The position numbers and the translations under genes are program-made. From Corynebacterium minutissimum (GTDB lineage: Bacteria > Actinomycetota > Actinomycetes > Mycobacteriales > Mycobacteriaceae), in NCBI RefSeq assembly GCF_000805675.1, contig NZ_JSEF01000011.1, positions 1-40,498 on the forward strand: a DNA stretch of 40,498 bases, written 5' to 3'. Of the stretch, positions 32,673 to 40,498 are shown one piece after another. The notes beneath the pieces were generated by a model. It searched no databases, was not told the origin of the DNA, and was given only the letters and a program-made list of their open reading frames with translations. Positions within the stretch are counted from its first letter, which is position 1. Each line of letters begins with the position of its first letter.

Positions 32673-33133
32673 CGTAGCGGGGAGAGATTCTTCCCAAGTA
32701 CCATGTCTGCCGCCCTTGCTGGACACCCCAGGAGGGTGGCTTTTGCATGTAGTGATGTGGCATTGCTGACACCCGGAGTTACCCCCGTCAAGGTGGGCAA
32801 ATAGGGGTATGTGACCAAGTCCACTGACTGGGGTTTGGGCAGAATGTAGGCGTTTTAGGTCTATCCGTGAGGGTGGGGTAGCGAGTTGCTTGAGGCACGG
32901 TGCCCCCACGTGCGAAAACTTGTCATCAAACTGATACCATTCACTTCGGGTTACCGCGGGTTAGTGTCATGCTAGCCCGATACAGTGCGGTTTATCCTTG
33001 TCTTGTTCACGCTGATGTGCGACGGAGTCCGTGATCAAGGCAAAGAGCTGAAGACGTCCATCGCACCACATAGCCTTCGACAAGCTGTGTGGCCCGAACA
33101 CGGGAGAGAACGCTGAGCGTTACAACATTGGCC
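32673..33133 (+). other. atpB upstream region
   Basis: These 461 bases hold no gene I can support. A weak hairpin CACCC/GGGTG followed by CTTTT (32724-32744) may terminate atpI. A GlxR-like site is at 32756-32771. A TACCCC/GGGGTA pair lies near 32780-32810. A possible -10 TACAGT is at 32981-32986, which would give atpB a leader of about 140 bases. No convincing -35 is seen. Confidence 0.4.
32756..32771. promoter_or_regulatory. GlxR (CRP-type)-like site upstream of atpB
   Basis: TGTGG-N6-TGACA matches 8 of 10 defined bases of the CRP/GlxR consensus TGTGA-N6-TCACA. GlxR controls many respiratory genes in C. glutamicum, so control of the ATP synthase operon is plausible; the site is more than 200 bases from the proposed -10. 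Confidence 0.3.
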
Positions 33134-33946
33134 ATGAAGGGTAGCTTTCACGCACCCGAACTGGATCCAGAATTTTTCCCGGGGCACGTAACCGATGACG
33201 GTGAAGTCGTCGACCTTTTGTTTGCTGACTTCGCCAACGGTTGGTTCGCTTTGGATCGCATCATGCTGGTTCGCCTGTTCATGGCAGCCATCCTGGTGCT
33301 CCTTTTTGTTGTCGCCTTTAAGAACCCCAAGCTGGTTCCTAAAGGATTGCAGAACGTAGGCGAGCATGCGATTGACTTCGTGCGAATTCACATCGCAGAA
33401 GACATATTGGGCAAGAAGGAAGGACGCCGTTTCCTTCCGATTTTGGCCTCTATCTTCTTCGGCGTTTTGTTCTGGAACGTAGCAACTATTGTTCCGGGCC
33501 TGAACATCTCTCCGAACGCCCGTATTGGTATGCCGATCGTGTTGGCCATCGTGGCGTACATCGCCATGATCTACGCCGGCGCGAAGCGCTTCGGTTTCGG
33601 CAAGTTCATCAAGTCCTCGGTGGTTATTCCTAACCTTCCACCGGCGCTGCACGTCCTTGTTGTGCCGATTGAGGCATTCTCTACGTTCGTTATGCGCCCA
33701 GTCACGCTGGCACTTCGTCTGATGGCGAACTTCCTGGCTGGTCACCTCATTTTGGTCCTGTTGTACTCGGCAACGAACTTCTTCTTCTTCCAGTTCAACG
33801 CCTGGACCGCATTGAGTGGCCTGACGCTGGTCGCAGCGGTTCTGTTCACGATTTACGAGATTATCGTCATCTTCCTGCAGGCATACATCTTTGCCCTGCT
33901 GACGGCGGTATACATCGAACTGTCGCTGCATGCAGACTCGCACTAA
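33134..33946 (+). CDS. atpB: ATP synthase Fo subunit a
   Basis: The 270-residue membrane subunit forms the proton half-channels against the c-ring. It shows 5-6 helices; the essential arginine is in LALRLMANFLAGH, followed by the family pattern to the C terminus. MKGSFHAPELDPEFFPG is the conserved corynebacterial N terminus. The chosen ATG lacks a good Shine-Dalgarno. An upstream GTG (33089) and an in-frame CTG (33113), the latter with GGGAGAG 4 bases ahead, are alternative starts that add 15 or 7 residues. First gene of the structural atp operon. Confidence 0.93.
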   Translation: MKGSFHAPELDPEFFPGHVTDDGEVVDLLFADFANGWFALDRIMLVRLFMAAILVLLFVVAFKNPKLVPKGLQNVGEHAIDFVRIHIAEDILGKKEGRRFLPILASIFFGVLFWNVATIVPGLNISPNARIGMPIVLAIVAYIAMIYAGAKRFGFGKFIKSSVVIPNLPPALHVLVVPIEAFSTFVMRPVTLALRLMANFLAGHLILVLLYSATNFFFFQFNAWTALSGLTLVAAVLFTIYEIIVIFLQAYIFALLTAVYIELSLHADSH

Positions 33947-34033
33947 CAACAACGCGAACCTCGCGGTTAACTAAATATCCCCAGAATCCATCCTCACTGC
34001 TTCCTGCGGAACAGTCCGCAGGAGAAACATTGA

Positions 34034-34294
<261 letters not shown>

Positions 34295-34338
34295 AGAGCG
34301 CTTTACACAAGTAAATCGAACTTTAAGAACGGAGCCCC

Positions 34339-34911
34339 ATGAACAACGTCATTTACTACCTTGCAGCGGAAGGAAGTGAGCACCTGCCGCTGGAGAGCGG
34401 CAACTCCATCCTTTCGCCCAAGATGTACGACTTGGTCTGGTCTCTCATTCCGTTCGCCGTCATCCTGCTGATTTTCTGGAAGTTTGTTCTTCCGGCTTAC
34501 AGCAAGATGTTGCAGGAGCGTGAAGACCGGATCGAGGGTGGCCTTAAGCGTGCGGAGGCTCAGCAGGCCGAAGCAAAGGCCGCTTTGGAAAAGTACAACG
34601 CTCAGCTCGCTGACGCTCGAGCAGAGGCTGCTGAGATCCGTGAGCAGGCGCGTGAGCGCGGCAAGCTGATCGAGGCAGAGGCTAAGGAAGCTGCAGAAGA
34701 AGAGTCTCGTCGCATTCTTGCGGCTGGCGAGAAGCAGCTGGAAGCTTCCCGCGCACAGGTCGTGTCTGAGCTGCGTTCCGACATCGGACAGAACTCCATC
34801 AACTTGGCAGAGAAGCTTCTTGGCGGCGAACTTTCCGACGCCACGAAGCAGTCCTCCACCATTGATAGCTTCCTGTCCGAGCTCGACACTGTGGCACCGG
34901 CCGGAAAGTAG
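34339..34911 (+). CDS. atpF: ATP synthase Fo subunit b
   Basis: The 190-residue stator subunit has a polar N terminus, one membrane helix at about 30-50 ([21 protein letters not shown]) shown in the sequence, and a long charged alpha-helical coiled coil to the C terminus (Ala/Glu/Lys/Arg-rich, about 55-170). It joins Fo to the delta subunit. The ATG follows AACGGAG. Six bases separate it from atpH. Confidence 0.95.
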   Translation: MNNVIYYLAAEGSEHLPLESGNSILSPKMYDLVWSLIPFAVILLIFWKFVLPAYSKMLQEREDRIEGGLKRAEAQQAEAKAALEKYNAQLADARAEAAEIREQARERGKLIEAEAKEAAEEESRRILAAGEKQLEASRAQVVSELRSDIGQNSINLAEKLLGGELSDATKQSSTIDSFLSELDTVAPAGK

Positions 34912-34917
34912 GCAACG

Positions 34918-35733
34918 ATGAAGGCAGCTAGCCGCGAAGCACTCGCTACCGTTGAGTCCAAGCTGGATGGTTTTCTCTCCGGCGACAACTCGGTAGCTAC
35001 TGCTACCCAGGCAGGCCAGGACCTCTTCGAGGTTGTCCGCGTCCTCGACGGTGACCGCGAACTGCGCGTTGCCCTGACCGATGATGCGGCCTCCTCTGAG
35101 GAGCGTAAGTCCCTGGTCCAGAAGCTTTTCGGCGGCAAGATTTCTCCGGTAGCACAGCAGGTGCTCGAGGAAGCCGCCGCCGCACAGTGGTCCTCCCCGC
35201 GTGATATCGCCCGTGGCCTCGTGAAGCTTGGCCGCCGCGCTCTTCTGCGTGGCGCTGAGTCCGAGGGCAAGCTGGGCCAGGTAGAAGACGAGCTCTTCTC
35301 CCTGTCGCGCGTGCTTGACCGCGAAGGCGAACTGACCCAGCTGCTTTCAGACCGTACTGCGACGTCCGACCGCAAGGTTGGACTGCTGGCAAGCGTGCTC
35401 TACGGCAAGGTCACTATGGTCACTGAGGCGCTCGCGCTGCAGGCCATTGGCCGCCCGGAGCAGAACCCGATTGATGATATTGCCGCACTGGCAGACTCCG
35501 CAGCTGAGCTGCAGGGCCGCTCCATTGCGCGCGTGACGTCGGCGGGTGAGCTAAACGATAGCCAGCGGGCAGCACTCGCTGAAAAGCTGGGCAAAATTTA
35601 TGGTCGTGCGATGTCCATCCACTCTGAGGTTGACACCAGCCTCCTCGGTGGTATGACCATCCGCGTTGGCGACGAAGTCATTGATGGCTCGACGGCAGGC
35701 AAGATTTCCCGCCTTCGTGCTGTGATGGCATAA
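34918..35733 (+). CDS. atpH: ATP synthase F1 subunit delta
   Basis: The 271-residue subunit links stator b to F1. It is longer than the 170-180-residue delta of many bacteria, as usual in corynebacteria, the extra part being N-terminal. The C-terminal conserved region reads YGRAMSIHSEVDTSLLGGMTIRVGDEVIDGSTAGKISRL. It is not fused to a b-type transmembrane segment as in mycobacteria. The upstream ribosome site is poor, so coupling to atpF is likely. Confidence 0.94.
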   Translation: MKAASREALATVESKLDGFLSGDNSVATATQAGQDLFEVVRVLDGDRELRVALTDDAASSEERKSLVQKLFGGKISPVAQQVLEEAAAAQWSSPRDIARGLVKLGRRALLRGAESEGKLGQVEDELFSLSRVLDREGELTQLLSDRTATSDRKVGLLASVLYGKVTMVTEALALQAIGRPEQNPIDDIAALADSAAELQGRSIARVTSAGELNDSQRAALAEKLGKIYGRAMSIHSEVDTSLLGGMTIRVGDEVIDGSTAGKISRLRAVMA

Positions 35734-35793
35734 GCCGAAACGACAGAAACGAATAAGTAATTGCTGGAAGATACTACCGAGAGCAGGAAGAAC

Positions 35794-37434
35794 ATGGCGG
35801 AGCTGACGATCTCCTCCGACGAGATCCGTAGCGCGATTGCGAACTACACCTCGAGCTACTCCGCGGAGGCCTCCCGTGAGGAGGTCGGCGTGGTCATTTC
35901 GGCAGCTGACGGTATTGCGCAGGTTTCGGGCCTGCCGTCCGTCATGGCGAATGAGCTGCTCGAGTTCCCAGGCGGCGTCATTGGCGTCGCTCAGAACCTT
36001 GACACCAACTCCATCGGTGTCGTGGTCTTGGGCAACTTCGAGTCCCTTAAGGAAGGCGACGAGGTCAAGAGGACCGGCGAAGTCCTCTCTATCCCTGTGG
36101 GCGAGGAATTCCTCGGCCGCGTTATCAACCCCCTGGGCCAGCCGATTGACGGCATGGGCCCGATCACCGCTGAAGAGGACCGCGTCCTCGAGCTGCAGGC
36201 ACCGTCCGTGCTGCAGCGCCAGCCGGTGGAAGAGCCGATGCAGACCGGCATCAAGGCAATTGACGCCATGACCCCGATTGGTCGTGGTCAGCGTCAGTTG
36301 ATCATTGGTGACCGTAAGACGGGTAAGACCGCTGTCTGTATCGACACCATCCTGAACCAGAAGGCTAACTGGGAGTCTGGCGACAAGAACAAGCAGGTCC
36401 GCTGCATCTACGTCGCCATCGGCCAGAAGGGCTCCACCATTGCTGGTGTGCGCCACACCCTGGAGCAGCACGGCGCACTGGAGTACACCACCATCGTGGC
36501 TGCTCCGGCATCCGACGCCGCCGGCTTCAAGTGGTTGGCACCGTTCTCCGGTGCAGCTCTGGGTCAGCACTGGATGTACCAGGGCAACCACGTCCTGATC
36601 ATTTACGATGATCTGACCAAGCAGGCTGAGGCCTACCGTGCGATTTCCCTTCTGCTGCGCCGCCCGCCGGGCCGCGAGGCATACCCGGGTGACGTCTTCT
36701 ACCTGCACTCCCGTCTGCTGGAGCGTGCTGCAAAGCTCTCCGACGACATGGGTGCAGGTTCCATGACCGCACTGCCGATCATTGAGACGAAGGCGAACGA
36801 CGTCTCCGCCTTCATCCCGACCAACGTTATTTCCATTACCGACGGCCAGGTCTTCCTGGAGTCCGACCTGTTCAACCAGGGCGTCCGTCCGGCAATTAAC
36901 GTCGGTGTGTCCGTCTCCCGTGTTGGTGGTGCAGCACAGACCAAGGGCATGAAGAAGGTTGCCGGTAACCTCCGTCTTGAGCTGGCTGCCTACCGTGACC
37001 TGCAGGCCTTCGCTGCCTTCGCGTCCGACCTTGACTCTGCGTCCAAAGCTCAGCTGGAGCGCGGTGAGCGCCTCGTTGAGCTGCTCAAGCAGTCCGAGTC
37101 ATCCCCGCAGCCTGTCGAGTACCAGATGGTCTCCATCTTCCTCGCAGACCAGGGCATCTTCGACGTCGTTCCCGTCGAGGACGTACGCCGCTTCGAGAAG
37201 GAGCTGCACGATCACCTCAACTCTGCAACCCCGCAGGTGTTCGAGCAGATTCAGGGTGGCACCGCTCTGACCGACGAGTCCAAGGACGCACTTGTTGCTG
37301 CAGCCAAGGACTTCACTCCGTCCTTCCGCACCTCTGAGGGCCACAACCTGGGCACTGAGGCTCCGGTGGATCCGCTCGACGCTGAGGAGATCAACAAGTC
37401 CGAGCTCAGCGTCTCCCGCAAGACGGCCAAGTAG
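35794..37434 (+). CDS. atpA: ATP synthase F1 subunit alpha
   Basis: The 546-residue non-catalytic nucleotide-binding subunit. [13 protein letters not shown] is the conserved N terminus, with AGGAAG just upstream; an in-frame TTG 11 codons earlier is rejected. P-loop [10 protein letters not shown], then the alpha/beta signature [14 protein letters not shown]. The C-terminal tail of about 40 residues is polar. Standard place in the operon. Confidence 0.98.
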   Translation: MAELTISSDEIRSAIANYTSSYSAEASREEVGVVISAADGIAQVSGLPSVMANELLEFPGGVIGVAQNLDTNSIGVVVLGNFESLKEGDEVKRTGEVLSIPVGEEFLGRVINPLGQPIDGMGPITAEEDRVLELQAPSVLQRQPVEEPMQTGIKAIDAMTPIGRGQRQLIIGDRKTGKTAVCIDTILNQKANWESGDKNKQVRCIYVAIGQKGSTIAGVRHTLEQHGALEYTTIVAAPASDAAGFKWLAPFSGAALGQHWMYQGNHVLIIYDDLTKQAEAYRAISLLLRRPPGREAYPGDVFYLHSRLLERAAKLSDDMGAGSMTALPIIETKANDVSAFIPTNVISITDGQVFLESDLFNQGVRPAINVGVSVSRVGGAAQTKGMKKVAGNLRLELAAYRDLQAFAAFASDLDSASKAQLERGERLVELLKQSESSPQPVEYQMVSIFLADQGIFDVVPVEDVRRFEKELHDHLNSATPQVFEQIQGGTALTDESKDALVAAAKDFTPSFRTSEGHNLGTEAPVDPLDAEEINKSELSVSRKTAK

Positions 37435-37490
37435 AGTTTCGCACGCTCTAAGAATTAACCGTCTAGAAAGAGAAGGGAGGAGCGAAAACC

Positions 37491-38474
37491 ATGGCTAATC
37501 TTCGTGAACTGCGCGACCGCATCAGGTCCGTCAATTCCACTAAGAAGATCACCAAGGCACAGGAGCTCATTGCTACCTCGCGCATTACCAAGGCTCAGGC
37601 CAGGGTCGAGGCGTCGCAGCCTTATGCGCACGAGCTGTCCAACGTGTTGAACAAGCTCGCCGCGCACACAAACCTGGATCACCCGATGCTCCGTGAGCGT
37701 GAAGATGGCAAGGTTGCCGCCATTCTCGTGGTCTCTTCTGACCGCGGTATGTGCGGTGGCTACAACAACAACGTCTTCAAGAAGGTGGCCGAGCTCGAAG
37801 CTTTGCTGAAGAGCGAAGGTTACGAGACCGTCCGCTACGTCACGGGTAACAAGGGCGTTGGCTTCTACAAGTTCCGTGAAGCCGAGGTCGCAGGCAGCTG
37901 GACCGGATTCTCGCAGGATCCGACCTGGAAGGCGACGCATGACGTGCGCCGCCACATCATCGACGGCTTCATTGCCGGTTCGAAGGGCCAGGCTAAGACT
38001 CGTGCGGGCATCAATCTCGAGGGCGAGACTGTTCGCGGTTTCGACCAGGTACACGTTGTGTACACCGAGTTTGAGTCCATGCTGACCCAGACGGCGCGTG
38101 TGCAGCAGCTGCTGCCGGTGGTACCGGTTATTGAGGAAGAGGACTTCGACATGGGCGAGTCCGCGCTTTCCGACTCCGCGTCGGTCAATCAGGTCACCCC
38201 TGATTACGACTTCGAGCCGGATGCGGACACCCTCATGGAAGCACTGCTCCCGCAGTACGTGTCCCGTCTCCTGTTTGCGATGTTCTTGGAGGCTTCAGCC
38301 TCCGAGTCCGCCGCACGCCGTACCGCAATGAAGTCTGCAACTGATAACGCGACCGAGCTGGTCAAGGACCTCTCCCGCGTTGCCAACCAGGCACGTCAGG
38401 CGCAGATTACCCAAGAAATCACAGAGATCGTCGGTGGCGCTGGGGCGCTCGCCGAAAGCGCAGAAAGTGACTAG
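37491..38474 (+). CDS. atpG: ATP synthase F1 subunit gamma
   Basis: The 327-residue central shaft subunit. The N-terminal helix is MANLRELRDRIRSVNSTKKI; the conserved SDRGMCGGYN follows near 85, and the C-terminal helix has ARRTAMKSATDNA. An insertion of about 30 residues around 210-240 (acidic, EEEDFDMGESALSDS) is typical for actinobacterial gamma. AGGGAGGAG lies upstream. Three bases separate it from atpD. Confidence 0.97.
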   Translation: MANLRELRDRIRSVNSTKKITKAQELIATSRITKAQARVEASQPYAHELSNVLNKLAAHTNLDHPMLREREDGKVAAILVVSSDRGMCGGYNNNVFKKVAELEALLKSEGYETVRYVTGNKGVGFYKFREAEVAGSWTGFSQDPTWKATHDVRRHIIDGFIAGSKGQAKTRAGINLEGETVRGFDQVHVVYTEFESMLTQTARVQQLLPVVPVIEEEDFDMGESALSDSASVNQVTPDYDFEPDADTLMEALLPQYVSRLLFAMFLEASASESAARRTAMKSATDNATELVKDLSRVANQARQAQITQEITEIVGGAGALAESAESD

Positions 38475-39926
<1,452 letters not shown>

Positions 39927-39936
39927 GGAGAGGCAC

Positions 39937-40305
39937 ATGGCTGACATCACCGCCGAATTGGTTTCCGTCGAGCGCCTGCTGTGGACCGGCAAGGCCACCA
40001 TGGTGACGGCTGAGACCACCGAGGGTGAGATCGGCGTGCTTCCTGGCCACGAGCCTATGGTTGGTCAGCTGATCAACAATGGCGTTGTGACCATCCACCC
40101 AGCGGACGGCGAGCGCCGCGTCGCTGCCGTCCAGGGTGGCTTCCTCTCCGTATCCGAGAACAAGATCACCGTCCTCGCGGATTGGGCCATCTGGGCCCGC
40201 GAGGTCGATGAGACCCAGGCTCAGGAAGACCTGAAGTCTGAGGATGAGTTGACGAGGTCCCGCGGCGACGCTGCATTGCGTGCCGTGCGCCGCTTCAACA
40301 GCTAA
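39937..40305 (+). CDS. atpC: ATP synthase F1 subunit epsilon
   Basis: The 122-residue subunit couples shaft rotation and can inhibit ATP hydrolysis. The N-terminal beta-sandwich ([18 protein letters not shown]) is conserved. The C-terminal helical part is short, ending [16 protein letters not shown] is upstream. Last gene of the atp operon. Confidence 0.96.
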   Translation: MADITAELVSVERLLWTGKATMVTAETTEGEIGVLPGHEPMVGQLINNGVVTIHPADGERRVAAVQGGFLSVSENKITVLADWAIWAREVDETQAQEDLKSEDELTRSRGDAALRAVRRFNS

Positions 40306-40369
40306 CGGATTAGCGGAGAGGGGAGAGAACGGGCAGCAATGACCGCCCTTCCCACTCTGGCTTGAAAAG

Positions 40370-40409
40370 AACCCCCTGCACTTCCTTTCACGAGGAGGAG
40401 CAGGGGGTT
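40370..40409 (+). terminator. Terminator of the atp operon
   Basis: AACCCCCTGC (40370-40379) and GCAGGGGGTT (40400-40409) form a perfect 10-bp stem; part of the 20-base loop (TTCCT/AGGAG) can extend it. A short TT follows. It lies 65 bases after atpC. The remaining 89 bases to the window end show no gene. Confidence 0.85.
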
Positions 40410-40498
40410 TCGCCTTACCCACACAACCCCGGATTCTAAGGATCGTGGAAACACCTGGCCTTGATTGGTGGTGTTTGTGGTGTCGAGTCGTTGGGAGC

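Overview
The window is a GC-rich stretch of actinobacterial chromosome, almost certainly from a Corynebacterium. The gene order argS-lysA-hom-thrB, then arnR and molybdenum-cofactor genes, then an acyl-CoA ligase, rho-prfA-prmC-tsaC-wecA and atpIBEFHAGDC matches what I remember of the C. glutamicum chromosome, and the proteins read as close corynebacterial orthologues. I cannot name the species from sequence alone. I see no prophage, insertion sequence or CRISPR array.

Layout. (1) 1-3800: a tRNA-Arg(CCG) with its terminator, then two tandem paralogous secreted alpha/beta hydrolases of the tripeptidyl-aminopeptidase type, all on the minus strand. (2) 3843-8741: a lactate block on the minus strand. 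Lactate permease lldP has its own upstream region, and lutA-lutB-lutC form a start/stop-overlapping operon for oxidation of L-lactate to pyruvate. Several perfect inverted repeats in the upstream regions look like operators. (3) 8996-14437: argS-lysA and hom-thrB on the plus strand (arginyl-tRNA charging, lysine, and the homoserine/threonine branch). (4) 14481-20687: a nitrogen-oxide island. Minus strand: a DUF2249 protein, modA, a fused modB-modC, and an ArnR-like NO-responsive regulator. Divergent plus strand: a 12-helix heme-copper-oxidase/NnrS-like membrane protein and a membrane-anchored three-cupredoxin copper nitrite reductase. (5) 20674-24161: Moco genes moaA-moeA-moaC-mobA on the minus strand, with a striking structured inverted repeat between moeA and moaC. 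(6) 24209-25948: an acyl-CoA ligase, divergent from rho. (7) 26357-32221: rho, prfA, prmC, tsaC, wecA. (8) 32238-40305: atpI and the complete F1Fo ATP synthase operon, closed by a strong terminator.

The most interesting part is region 4. In C. glutamicum the arnR/Moco neighbourhood carries the nitrate reductase operon narKGHJI. Here no nar gene is present between thrB and rho. In its place are a copper nitrite reductase with a built-in cupredoxin electron donor, a membrane protein of unknown function whose histidine pattern suggests heme/copper chemistry, and a DUF2249 protein. They sit beside molybdate uptake, Moco synthesis and an NO-sensing regulator. I infer a nitrite/NO-handling module that occupies the nar locus; whether nar genes lie elsewhere cannot be seen.

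Promoter reading suggests that several genes (argS, the 12-helix protein, moaA) have a -10 hexamer ending 7-8 bases before the start codon and no Shine-Dalgarno sequence, consistent with leaderless transcripts, which are common in corynebacteria.
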